A stretch of 63,369 nt of DNA. It comes from Bdellovibrio sp. ZAP7 (GTDB lineage: Bacteria; Bdellovibrionota_B; Oligoflexia; Oligoflexales; RGVZ01). The position numbers and the translations under genes are program-made. This document shows, piece by piece, positions 1-7,964 of the stretch (positions within the stretch are counted from its first letter, which is position 1; the number at the start of each line of letters is the position of its first letter). Location: assembly GCA_945900755.1 (NCBI GenBank), contig CAMDKS010000019.1:1-63369 (forward strand). The letters are read 5' to 3'. The notes under the pieces were generated by a model. It was not told the DNA's origin and made no database searches. It saw nothing but the letters and a program-made list of their open reading frames with translations.

Positions 1-5
1 CAAAG

Positions 6-356
6 TGGAGCCGGCGGGAATCGAACCCGCGTCCATACACGCGTCGGAAAAACCACTACATGCTTAGTCTTGTAATTTATCCTCTTGCTTTGAGCGCCCA
101 CAGACAAGCTCACAATGCCGCAGTCTGATTGTCGTCATGCACTAGACTCCAGACGGAAGTCTCTTACACCAAGCCACATTTATGACGCCATCCCCCAAAG
201 CCGTAGCCGCTTTAGGTTCGACGACAGCTACTTAAGCTGCGAGTGCGAATTCGTTGCCGAATAAGCGTTGGAACGCCTTTAATAACCGGGTGACGTTCCC
301 ACCCCGGACATGCGCTTTGACTCGACGACCGTGTATGTCGAAACCATGACGGCCCC
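6..356 (-). ncRNA. ssrA: tmRNA (transfer-messenger RNA)
   Basis: Rescues stalled ribosomes by trans-translation, working with SmpB. On the minus strand the RNA starts GGGGCCG and ends CGGCTCCA, which pair as the alanine-type acceptor stem. The 3' part carries the tmRNA hallmarks GACTAAGCATGTAG and a T-arm GGTTCGATTCCC. The tag reading frame ends at 232-258 and encodes GNEFALAA followed by TAA; the first tag codon is probably the GGC at 256-258 or a codon a little upstream. CCA is not encoded at the 3' end. One-piece form, 351 nt. The open frame running through 212-475 is a by-product and not a gene. Confidence 0.95.
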
Positions 357-373
357 ACAAGGAAAACATAAGT

Positions 374-402
374 AGTGTAATTCAATTTTTTGCTCAGTGC
401 AA
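374..402 (-). promoter_or_regulatory. promoter of tmRNA
   Basis: On the minus strand there is TTGCAC (397-402), a 17-nt spacer, and TACACT (374-379). The mature 5' end lies 17 nt downstream of the -10 box, so a short leader of about ten nt would be trimmed, as expected for RNase P processing. The spacing and box quality fit a strong sigma-70 promoter. Confidence 0.7.
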
Positions 403-473
403 GCGGCGAACCGCATCTGTAGTGTCCAATGAGCTTAACGAAGCATGAGGGACCAGTCATCGAAATAGCCTGC

Positions 474-510
474 AAAAAGGCCCTAGACCGAACAAGTCTA
501 GGGCCTTTTC
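474..510 (-). terminator. intrinsic terminator after the small lipoprotein operon
   Basis: A 14-nt perfect inverted repeat (475-488 with 496-509), core GGCCCTAGAC, loop of seven. On the minus strand it ends in a T run. It lies 24 nt past the stop of the last lipoprotein gene and separates it from the tmRNA promoter. Confidence 0.75.
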
Positions 511-532
511 CAAAAAAAACTAAAAATCCGAA

Positions 533-886
533 CTAGTATATTCCGTAGAGTTTTCCTGCATCTGGATTGCTTTGATTCTTATTACTTGGATGAACTTCAT
601 AGGGAAGGCGTCCAGTCGTGGAAGAATCAGACAGGAATAGGCCATCATTCATGGTGTCTGTTAGCGCTATATTGTTCACATTATTTGGAAGAACATCAGT
701 AGTATTTCGAGGATCAGGTTTAGAAGGAACTCCAGGAGGAGTATAAGATGCGCCGCTCGAAGGGCAGCCGCCGGTAGGGCAACCACCCCCGCCACCGCCG
801 CCGCCGCCGAGGCCAGCACAGCCTACGAAAGGGGCTGCTGCGAAGATCATGAAAGCTGTTTTTACCAGTAAGTTATGGAAACGCAT
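533..886 (-). CDS. small glycine-rich lipoprotein
   Basis: Predicted 117-aa lipoprotein of unknown function. The start chosen is the ATG at 884-886, preceded by GGGAG; a TTG 12 nt upstream overlaps that ribosome site and is unlikely. A signal peptide with lipobox FVGC puts the lipidated cysteine at residue 23, followed at once by a run of nine glycines and two CPTGG/CPSSG-like turns. The C-terminal 45 residues contain GLFLSDS, LPY, PSN and DAGKLYG, which recur in the next gene upstream. Third gene of a minus-strand lipoprotein operon, ending at a strong terminator. The glycine run comes from a GCC/GCG-rich tract that could be slippage-prone. Confidence 0.75.
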   Translation of the reverse strand: MRFHNLLVKTAFMIFAAAPFVGCAGLGGGGGGGGGCPTGGCPSSGASYTPPGVPSKPDPRNTTDVLPNNVNNIALTDTMNDGLFLSDSSTTGRLPYEVHPSNKNQSNPDAGKLYGIY

Positions 887-912
887 ATATTCTCCCAAGA
901 TAGTTAGAGGAT

Positions 913-1167
913 TTAATTGCCTTGAATAAATCCGTAAAGTTTCCCGGCATCGTCTGGTTTTTTATCACTGTTACTTGGTTGCGCTTGATAAGGAAGGGTC
1001 TTCACTTCGCTATCACTCAAAAAGAGTCCACCAGCATTTTCGTCACTGAGTTTCATGCCCGCTAAAAGCGGAGCGAGTGCACCGCAGCCTGTCAACGTGC
1101 TCCCGAAGACGATGCAAATTATGCTGATTCGAAGTGTGCGAATGAGTGAAAAATTAAGGTATTTCAT
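913..1167 (-). CDS. small lipoprotein, paralogue of its neighbour
   Basis: An 84-aa predicted lipoprotein with lipobox LTGC (Cys28). The start is supported by GAAGGA upstream of the ATG. After the lipid anchor only about 55 residues remain, and most belong to a shared C-terminal module: GGLFLSDS, then LPYQAQPSN, then DDAGKLYG. The adjacent gene (533-886) has the same module in the same order, so the two are a tandem duplicate pair with different N-terminal linkers. Function unknown; the constant C-terminal module suggests a binding patch. No domain family recognised. Confidence 0.75.
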   Translation of the reverse strand: MKYLNFSLIRTLRISIICIVFGSTLTGCGALAPLLAGMKLSDENAGGLFLSDSEVKTLPYQAQPSNSDKKPDDAGKLYGFIQGN

Positions 1168-1192
1168 AGAAAGTTTCCTTCTGCGTTAATGG

Positions 1193-2293
1193 TTATTTGG
1201 ACCGTGAGATGAATGTCGCAATTTGCTCTTTAGAAGGGCTTATCACGAGTGTGACCATGTCGCTGCCTGAAGTCTTTGCGCAGTCAAGACGGCCTTTATA
1301 GCCTGCGCTTATTGCGGTAGAACGAACGCTAAAGCCGGCAAATTTTCCGCCAATGTAGACAGCGGCACCGGTGTCGTAGTTTTTGCCATCTGAGGATCCG
1401 CAAAGGCCAGAGCCCGTGAATTCCCACATTTGTTGAGCAACATCAGTCGCAGAGCCAATCAATTTTCGGAAGGGAGTATACTCGCTAACAGATTTGTTCA
1501 AGGCAGTGATCGACGCAAAGTTACGTTTCATCACAGTAGGAAGCGCCTCTGATAATGAGAATTGATTTTTTCTTTCTGCGCCAATTGCATTTTCACCGAA
1601 GCCGACAACCACGCCTTGGATACTGGCTGCGTCAGGACGATCTTCTGCGGCCATAATAAGAGGAGCCTTAATTCCGGGTACTGCAGATTTCGGAATGGAT
1701 ATCATTATGAAGCTGGAATTTGAGTCTCGCAGGTTTCCTGACTTCTCGCTCATAAGTGGGCTTTCCAAGAATATGCGTTGAGTTATTTTGGAAACCGCTT
1801 GATCTGTTTTTGAGTCTGCAGAACCGACTTTTTCAGACTTGACTCCGACATTTAGAAGGAAGTACGTAACGCCCTTGGAATCTTCCATCAAGCCGTCATC
1901 TTTTCTCATAGTCAACTCAGGAAGCGTAACTTGATCGGCGCCGCTACTTAAGAAAAGAGTGATCGTTACTTTTTTCATGACCGGAAGCACAGCCACTCCG
2001 CCTTGCGCTTGGAATACATCTGCGAGTGAAAGAATAAGCGCGTAAGAATCGCCAAGGCCGATGTCGACTACAGTTCCGACGTTGCGAATAATCGCAGGAT
2101 TGTTGTTAAGGTCGACGCCCATCAACTCTACATAAACGGTCGCGGGATATTGACCAGTCTCATCCATTGTTCCGCCTGCGACGTTTAAACCACTAGTGAT
2201 GCTTTTATTGCATGCGGTAGTTACTAGTACTGATGCTGAAGCGAGTCCTAAGACAAGTCCAAAATTAAGACTGATACCTCTGACAATTGACAT
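1193..2293 (-). CDS. lipoprotein with degenerate trypsin-like fold
   Basis: A 366-aa predicted lipoprotein (signal peptide, TTAC with Cys28). After the anchor there is GGTMDETGQYPATVYVEL, like the mature N-terminus of chymotrypsin-fold proteins (GG..A..G..P..V.L). Near the C-terminus GSGLCGSSDGKNYDTGAAVY sits where the GDSGGP nucleophile loop would be, followed by an IGGKFAGFSVRST strand resembling the G(V/I).S element. The canonical AAHC histidine motif is replaced by a LILSLADVF segment and no GDSGG serine is present, so I read it as a non-catalytic serine-protease-like protein. First gene of the operon with the two mini-lipoproteins (26- and 25-nt gaps). The fold assignment is inference. 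Confidence 0.65.
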   Translation of the reverse strand: MSIVRGISLNFGLVLGLASASVLVTTACNKSITSGLNVAGGTMDETGQYPATVYVELMGVDLNNNPAIIRNVGTVVDIGLGDSYALILSLADVFQAQGGVAVLPVMKKVTITLFLSSGADQVTLPELTMRKDDGLMEDSKGVTYFLLNVGVKSEKVGSADSKTDQAVSKITQRIFLESPLMSEKSGNLRDSNSSFIMISIPKSAVPGIKAPLIMAAEDRPDAASIQGVVVGFGENAIGAERKNQFSLSEALPTVMKRNFASITALNKSVSEYTPFRKLIGSATDVAQQMWEFTGSGLCGSSDGKNYDTGAAVYIGGKFAGFSVRSTAISAGYKGRLDCAKTSGSDMVTLVISPSKEQIATFISRSK

Positions 2294-2763
2294 ATATCCC
2301 CCAAACTTAAATGTTAAAAGCGGCTATCACGGAACCGGCCATCCAGTTCTTTAAAACCTATCGGCGTGGTTAGGCGTAAACTGAAGGATGTTTTTATAAG
2401 CCATTGATTTTAAACATTTAAATAGTAAAAAAAATGGGCTAATTGTGTTTGAAAATCACAGAAGTCTGTAATTGACAAGCGAAAATGTCACGTTGCTACT
2501 ACACCATCAGAATGCGATGGCGCGTCGAGCAGCGGAGCAGAAAAAAACGCGGTCATCGAAGGGGTGCGTCAATTTGGCGCAAGTGGTCTCTTTTTGACGC
2601 AGGTTGGACTATTAATGCACCGCAAAAAGCAGATTGAAATGCGTAACCGACTGATTTTAAATATAATTAAATCGTTCGAGGCTTGGCATGATTGCTGCAA
2701 ATTAAAAGCAACCGGTGTCCTGAGCACGCGGGCGTTTTTTACCTTAGTCTTCGGAGTATTAGC
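2294..2763. other. intergenic region between divergent genes
   Basis: About 470 bp that must hold the promoters for the minus-strand lipoprotein operon and the plus-strand DUF4360-like gene. TTGACA on the plus strand near 2473 is followed by AT-rich DNA but has no clear -10 box at the right distance. Overlapping open frames on both strands between 2564 and 2787 have no ribosome sites or recognisable products, and I leave them out. Confidence 0.4.
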
Positions 2764-3447
2764 ATGATGAATTTGAATTTTTTCCATTGGAAGCAGATTT
2801 TCACCATAGCCGCAGGGTTAGTTTTGGCGCTGCAAAGTGCGATGGCTCAGGAAGTGTCTTGGCAGACTGTCAGCGTGGCTGGCGAGGGTAAATCGGCCCT
2901 TTGCGCCCAAGATACGCTTTACACGTCCTATGCTGGAAATAGTGCTGCCCTTGTGTTTACGAATATGATTGTGGAATTGGCGCCTAATGCTGAACATAAC
3001 TCGGGTGCAGAATTCGGGGGGTGCCGTATCGTGACTAAACTTGTGATTCCTGCAGGCTATTATTTGGCAGGTTTGAATCAAAGCACGGTTGCAGGCGTGG
3101 TGAAATCAGTTGGGGCTCGTGGCGAGATTCGTACGCGGCTTGATTTAAAAAATGCTCCGGGCCAATCGGGATCTGGACTCAACGGACGAATCGAAACTAG
3201 AACTCGTTTTGCTCCGGAAGATGAGATGAATCAGCCGATGTTGCTTTTAAACGGCTCCTTTGCCAGCAGTCCATCGGAAATTCAGAGTTTATGTAGGACT
3301 GGCCGTCAAAATAAAACGGCCCTTAATTTGGAGTTCAGAGCTTCGGTTAAAGGTCAGCGTAAGACGCCGGGCTCAGCCATCATAATCTCCATAGATAGCA
3401 GTGATGTTCAGCTAGATTTGAATGCTCGACTTGGCCGATGCCCCTAA
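2764..3447 (+). CDS. secreted DUF4360-like protein
   Basis: A 227-aa exported protein. The start chosen is the ATG at 2764, seven nt after GGAG; an in-frame start at 2692 has no ribosome site. Signal peptide with cleavage after AMA, residue 28. The mature part shows the DUF4360 pattern as I know it: an early ALC cysteine, a FTNMIVEL strand, a GGC cysteine before a basic/aliphatic strand, a central LNGRIETRTRF strand, SLCRTG, then LNLEFR and IDSSDVQ and a final Cys. The four cysteines could form two disulfides. The function of DUF4360 is not established. Stands alone, convergent with the PilZ gene. Confidence 0.6.
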   Translation: MMNLNFFHWKQIFTIAAGLVLALQSAMAQEVSWQTVSVAGEGKSALCAQDTLYTSYAGNSAALVFTNMIVELAPNAEHNSGAEFGGCRIVTKLVIPAGYYLAGLNQSTVAGVVKSVGARGEIRTRLDLKNAPGQSGSGLNGRIETRTRFAPEDEMNQPMLLLNGSFASSPSEIQSLCRTGRQNKTALNLEFRASVKGQRKTPGSAIIISIDSSDVQLDLNARLGRCP

Positions 3448-3499
3448 TTTTTGGGCGTTTAGAGCCTCGACAAATTGTCCTTCCATCGTTTTTGACTAG

Positions 3500-3523
3500 T
3501 CGCTGGTGCTCTCGCGCCAGCGA
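3500..3523. terminator. bidirectional hairpin between convergent genes
   Basis: TCGCTGG (3500-3506) pairs with CCAGCGA (3517-3523), extended by T-G, G-C and C-G pairs around a TCTC loop. It lies between the stops of the DUF4360-like gene and the PilZ gene. T tracts beside it are short, so termination may be partial. Confidence 0.5.
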
Positions 3524-4450
3524 TCAACCTTTTGGTGTATGATTTTGTGCGGCTTCATGCCGCGCAATTTTAGCGCGCGTCGCTGCGGCAGATTTGGCTA
3601 GGGACTGATCGACTATAGAAGCGACAATTGCAGTCAGACTTGTGGTTTTCTCGTCCGACATGTACTCAAATGTGATTCCTGCCTTGGTGCCAGATATCAT
3701 GACTCGACGAATTTTTCCTGACACACGAAAAACATCGGCCGCCGAGTCAATGAATCGTCCTATGGGGAGGTGAATGAGAAGTTGATCCTTAGCTGAAAAA
3801 TTGTGGATACCATCATTCACGCTAAGCAGTGCACCTCGAATACTTAAATCGAGAAGTGTCCCCTCAAATAGCTTTTCACCATAGTCAAGGACCTGAAATG
3901 CCACGGGCATCGACACTTTGAAACGTCGGCTACGACGCGGATTTTTATTTTCTAAAACCCCTCGAATTTTTGTGAATAGCGCATGTCGAGGGGATTCGTG
4001 CAAATCGATGTATTCATCGACCTCATGCCAACGAGATAGTTCGGTTCTATAGTCTTTGACCAGGGCGGTGCCGTCTCGAGTCATAAACAGCGTAGGCATA
4101 GGGCCGTCAGTCTTTTTTTCCTTAATTTTTCCGATCGTTTGTAGTGTAGTAGAGCGATTTTCCAATTCATCATCTACTAGCGCCAGTATTATATTGCGGC
4201 TTGAATATTTTACGAGATCCGCAAGGGAGTTTAAGACGACGAACGAAATTTTGGGGTACTGGCTCTTCATGAATCTATTGACAGCGTTTATGGTGTCGCT
4301 GTCGATGTTTGGTCCGGCAGCCATAACGACGAAGCTTTTGCGTTTTCTGCGCGGAGCCTGTAAGTGCTCGACGACTGATTGACTCGTTTTACCTTTGCCC
4401 TTTGAGTCTTCGCCGCCCGCGGCGGATTTGGAATTGCTATCCGATGACAT
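3524..4450 (-). CDS. PilZ-domain protein with receiver-like N-terminal region
   Basis: A 308-aa cytoplasmic protein. The PilZ c-di-GMP-binding motif is complete: RRSRR at residues 172-176 and DLSIRG at 201-206, followed by the beta-barrel strands. Residues about 38-165 look like an alternating beta/alpha receiver-like domain (FVVMA, FVVL, IILALVDDE, PTLFMTRD) without an obvious phospho-acceptor context. The N-terminus is Ser/Lys-rich and probably disordered; the C-terminal 45 residues are Ala/Lys-rich and helical. Ribosome site GGAG nine nt before the ATG. It follows the large lipoprotein gene by 19 nt, so the two are probably cotranscribed, linking c-di-GMP signalling to an envelope function. 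Confidence 0.85.
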   Translation of the reverse strand: MSSDSNSKSAAGGEDSKGKGKTSQSVVEHLQAPRRKRKSFVVMAAGPNIDSDTINAVNRFMKSQYPKISFVVLNSLADLVKYSSRNIILALVDDELENRSTTLQTIGKIKEKKTDGPMPTLFMTRDGTALVKDYRTELSRWHEVDEYIDLHESPRHALFTKIRGVLENKNPRRSRRFKVSMPVAFQVLDYGEKLFEGTLLDLSIRGALLSVNDGIHNFSAKDQLLIHLPIGRFIDSAADVFRVSGKIRRVMISGTKAGITFEYMSDEKTTSLTAIVASIVDQSLAKSAAATRAKIARHEAAQNHTPKG

Positions 4451-4469
4451 AGTAAGATTCTCCGTTGAC

Positions 4470-6737
4470 TTACATTGATTTCTTTAGGTCGTCCGAACTG
4501 GATGTTTCTTTTATAATTGCAACTTTGGCCAGTTCCCCATTGGCGATTCGCTTCCAGAGACTCATTTCTTTTGGGCTCCAATCTTGTTGGTTAAGGGCAG
4601 CGTCAAAACCTGTCCAGACACCCGATTGGGTGGCTAGGGCTATTGGATCATCATCCGATTCCGCTTTTTTTCGTTGGGCCAATAGGTTTGTATACTCCAA
4701 AATAGTGGCATTTTTTGATGACAATTGCCCCAAGGCAGAGAGCTCACTTTTTATGTTTCTAGCGCGCTCGGCCATTTCTTCGAAGCGCTCGGCGACGCTC
4801 TTGTCACCGGGCAACGCAATCAGCGCTTCGATCTGAGTTCGAAGGATATTCGCCTCGGTAGCAAGAACGCGCATTTTTTGACCGTGTGCGGCGCTGAATT
4901 CGAGGATTTTTTGGAGATCAAGTAACGTGTCAGTTGAGTTTCCCATAGCATGGGTAATGGCGGCTCGTAGCTGAATAATTTCTATTGTATCAATGTCGGC
5001 GTCGTCACGAGGTGCCACCTTCGAAAGGTCAATTAAGGCTTCCCGGTGGCTGTTTTCGGCGAAATATTTTTTGGCCAGGCGCAGGTTAGGGTTACTGCTG
5101 TAGACGACGGCTAACGTTTCAAACTCGCTTTTAAATTTGGCTAAATGAATGGACTGATTTAGCAGCTTCCTTGACACTGCGCCTATCAATTTCCAGTCAT
5201 TCTCAGGATTTGTGTTGATGCCTTCAGCGATTACTTTGTCTTTCTCGACGGACGTAATTTTCGCTAATAGGGGCTCGTCAATGGAATCTATTGAGAGCTG
5301 ATCGCCGATTTTTAGGAAAGAGGTGTTGATAGAGACCTCAAGTTTCCCTAATTTATTCGACGTTACAATGCCTGGCCACGGAATATTTTTCCTCAGGGAG
5401 GTCATGGCCAACTCAGAAGATTTTTTCCATGAGGCGCTTAGTTTTGTGTTGTTCAGAGGGATTGGGTCGGAGGTGGCAATGATGCCTTGGCTGGTAATGG
5501 CACTTATTTGCAGTTCAAACTTAGTGCCGTGGATTTTTAAAACGGGAAGAAAGGAAAGTGTCTCCTTAGGCAAAGTGCTCCAATTCTTTGGTGACAAATT
5601 TGTCGGTTGTGCGTGTGACGCTTCCGCAAGTGCGGGCTCAGACGCCTTCAAATCTACCAAATCATCATAGCCCCTTTGCGCACCGTCGACATGTAGTGGA
5701 TAGACTAGCTGAGTTTCCAGCCGTTGCTTAGCTTCATCAGGGAAGCGAGCCGATAATCGATAGTCTTGTTGTTTGGAGATGGTGGTATGTAACGTCGTAT
5801 GGTGGCGTGCTGATTCAAGGTCTAGGGTCACCGGTAAAGGCCCTGTGAGGGCTGCTACCGCTAGACCTTGAGGGTTTGAGGTGGCAAGAAGGACTCCTTG
5901 GCTTCGAATCGACACGCTGCCTGCGGGCGTCTGGGACCAGGGTGTGACGCTTACGGTTTTAATATCGATACTAGCGCCTGATTCAAGAGTCACGCGAGCA
6001 TTTGAATTGGAGGTTGGAAGCAGCATTTTTAGCGTGGATTTGAAGCCATCATGTTGTACAAGGAGGCTTCCTTCTCGATCGAATGAGGACTGTGAATTGA
6101 TGATGCATCGACCGCGATCATTTGTCACACAGTGGGATTCGAGGTTTTTGCTGTCAATCCATGTGACCTGAGCATCCCTTAGAATGCTACGGCCCGTGTA
6201 GACGTGGACTGTAAACATGGAATGTGCATTAGGTGTCTGCGCAATGAGCTCTTGTGCAGCCAGAGTAAATGTTTCCGCAATCTCCATAAATGGAAGTTCA
6301 TTAGATTGTGATTCGTCACCGACCGTAGGTGTAATTTTCGAGTTTGAGGTCTGTGATTTATTATTAATTTTTGCAATTTTTGCACGTTGAGGCTTGGGCA
6401 CGATGTACATTTTGGGCGCCAAAGAGATCGTTTTGGATTCACCCGCGGAGAGCTTAAAGGATTCAAAACTTGGCGCATAATAATATTGTGAATCACCCTT
6501 GGAGACAGTAATTTTATGGTATTTATTCGGAGAAATTTTTGTATCGAAAATAAACGTGCCGTAAGCATTTGTTTGGCCAAGGATTGAATGATCGAGAGTT
6601 ACCACTGCGTCGGAAACAGGCATTCCGTCAGGCGTTTTCGCAGAAATATCAAAATGGACGTTGCCCACCCCATCATCACACGATGGCAACGATACTAGGC
6701 TAGAAGCAACAAGTATTTTTTTGAGATTCCAGCGCAT
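4470..6737 (-). CDS. large lipoprotein with Ig-like/carboxypeptidase-regulatory-like repeats
   Basis: A 755-aa predicted lipoprotein, signal peptide with lipobox LPSC (Cys20). Residues about 25-105 match a carboxypeptidase-regulatory-like beta-sandwich (PDGMPVSDAVVTLD...TNAYGTFIFD). Two more segments, around 170-250 and 255-335, have the same logic of a variable strand followed by a 'T(N)DRGRC' or 'SNPQGLAV' turn, suggesting three stacked beta-sandwich domains. The last 250 residues are helical and TPR-like (alternating Ala/Leu helices). No catalytic motif seen. Middle gene of a three-gene operon between a membrane protein (38-nt gap) and the PilZ gene (19-nt gap). Probably periplasmic-facing and structural. 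Confidence 0.7.
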   Translation of the reverse strand: MRWNLKKILVASSLVSLPSCDDGVGNVHFDISAKTPDGMPVSDAVVTLDHSILGQTNAYGTFIFDTKISPNKYHKITVSKGDSQYYYAPSFESFKLSAGESKTISLAPKMYIVPKPQRAKIAKINNKSQTSNSKITPTVGDESQSNELPFMEIAETFTLAAQELIAQTPNAHSMFTVHVYTGRSILRDAQVTWIDSKNLESHCVTNDRGRCIINSQSSFDREGSLLVQHDGFKSTLKMLLPTSNSNARVTLESGASIDIKTVSVTPWSQTPAGSVSIRSQGVLLATSNPQGLAVAALTGPLPVTLDLESARHHTTLHTTISKQQDYRLSARFPDEAKQRLETQLVYPLHVDGAQRGYDDLVDLKASEPALAEASHAQPTNLSPKNWSTLPKETLSFLPVLKIHGTKFELQISAITSQGIIATSDPIPLNNTKLSASWKKSSELAMTSLRKNIPWPGIVTSNKLGKLEVSINTSFLKIGDQLSIDSIDEPLLAKITSVEKDKVIAEGINTNPENDWKLIGAVSRKLLNQSIHLAKFKSEFETLAVVYSSNPNLRLAKKYFAENSHREALIDLSKVAPRDDADIDTIEIIQLRAAITHAMGNSTDTLLDLQKILEFSAAHGQKMRVLATEANILRTQIEALIALPGDKSVAERFEEMAERARNIKSELSALGQLSSKNATILEYTNLLAQRKKAESDDDPIALATQSGVWTGFDAALNQQDWSPKEMSLWKRIANGELAKVAIIKETSSSDDLKKSM

Positions 6738-6775
6738 CGAGGTTTCCTACATTGTTTGCAAAACTAAGTCGGGGG

Positions 6776-7783
6776 CTAATCGTCCGTTTTTTCTGGTGTG
6801 GTTTCTGGTGTGGCTGCACTGGGAGAAGGAGCTGTTTCGGGGGCTGCGTTGTCTACGGGAACCACAGTTCGATTGTTGAAGGTACCTTTGACATTTGAAA
6901 AATGAATCGCAACATTGCTAGCAGTCCAACTACTACCTGGGGGCACAGTAAAATCGAAAGACTTACTTTTGAAGCTCTTTATGCTGAAGCGATAGGCCGT
7001 CTTGATCTCTGCAATTTCATCGGTATTCGGTCTAATTTTGACATAATTTGGTGCAGATAAATAGAATGGCGGTTGTCCAGAACGATTGATTTTTGCGACA
7101 GCCCATATATAGCCCTCGGCCTTGATGGAATTTGGATTAGTGATATTGAAAGCCAGCGAAAGTTTGTTTCCAGTTATGGTGGCCTTTACCGCAGATATCT
7201 TAATGAGTGGCTCATTGGGTTCTGAAGCCGAGGAAGGCGGCGCATTTGTGGTTTGCGCTGCCACGGTGTCGTGCGCTGTGACTGGCTTTTCTGCGACGAC
7301 GATTTTTTGAGACGTTGTAGGGATACTCGTGCCCCGACTTTCAGCCGTTGACGGAATTTCGACGGCAGTATCCGTTTCGAGCGCTTCGGATTTCACTGCG
7401 GTAGGAATTTTTTCGATCGTAGATTTGCTATCAATGATCGGACTATTTGACGCTAATTGAGCGGATTCTGAGTAGTAGTTTGCGGTTGCATCAGAAGGGT
7501 ACGCAGCATCGAAAACTTTGTCGGACTTGACTTGGTAAGCAAACAGGGCCGTTAGGGATGTGGCCAAGTGTTCGCGAGTGCCTCGAACTTGCGATTCGAG
7601 GGCGATAACCCAAGCTATGCTACCGAGGGCCCATAGGCAAACAATGGTGGCCGCTGCGATGGCCCAGCGTGCGTGCCGTAAATTAATTCGAATCGTATGG
7701 GTTTTTGCCGATTCTACAAAGTAGACGACGTTGAGGAATTGATTGCGAGCCGTTTGAATTGGCGCGTTAGAATCTCGGTCCAT
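6776..7783 (-). CDS. single-pass inner membrane protein, unknown
   Basis: A 335-aa protein. The start is the ATG at 7781-7783, with GGAGG seven nt upstream; the earlier in-frame ATG at 7804 precedes that site and is unlikely. About 40 cytoplasmic residues, one transmembrane helix (about 41-61), then a Ser/Thr/Ala-rich linker to about residue 180 and a beta-rich domain (about 185-310) with SLAFNITNPNS and PPGSSWTASN. The tail is Pro/Ala/Glu-rich. The architecture suggests a periplasmic beta domain on a stalk. First gene of the operon with the large lipoprotein and the PilZ protein. Family not recognised. Confidence 0.65.
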   Translation of the reverse strand: MDRDSNAPIQTARNQFLNVVYFVESAKTHTIRINLRHARWAIAAATIVCLWALGSIAWVIALESQVRGTREHLATSLTALFAYQVKSDKVFDAAYPSDATANYYSESAQLASNSPIIDSKSTIEKIPTAVKSEALETDTAVEIPSTAESRGTSIPTTSQKIVVAEKPVTAHDTVAAQTTNAPPSSASEPNEPLIKISAVKATITGNKLSLAFNITNPNSIKAEGYIWAVAKINRSGQPPFYLSAPNYVKIRPNTDEIAEIKTAYRFSIKSFKSKSFDFTVPPGSSWTASNVAIHFSNVKGTFNNRTVVPVDNAAPETAPSPSAATPETTPEKTDD

Positions 7784-7964
7784 CAGGCAACCTCCGAAAA
7801 TCAATGCTATTTAAGTAACCATGATTCTATTTTACTCCCCGTCTAGGGCTGGTGCAAGGTTTAGAGCCAGAATAAGTCATCAGATAAATCGGGTCATGAC
7901 TCGCAGGATTCGAATATATTTAGTAGATTTAGTAATTAGTGGCTAATGACCAAGGGGAGTTCTG

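Noticed and set aside
212-475. Open reading frame of 87 codons on the minus strand
   Set aside because: It runs through the tmRNA and its promoter; the tmRNA accounts for the sequence.
761-820. G/C-rich repetitive tract as a CRISPR or regulatory repeat
   Set aside because: It is the Gly codon run of the first small lipoprotein, without spacers.
2564-2787. Overlapping 67- and 72-codon frames between the lipoprotein operon and the DUF4360-like gene
   Set aside because: No ribosome sites, no recognisable protein, and they overlap each other on opposite strands.
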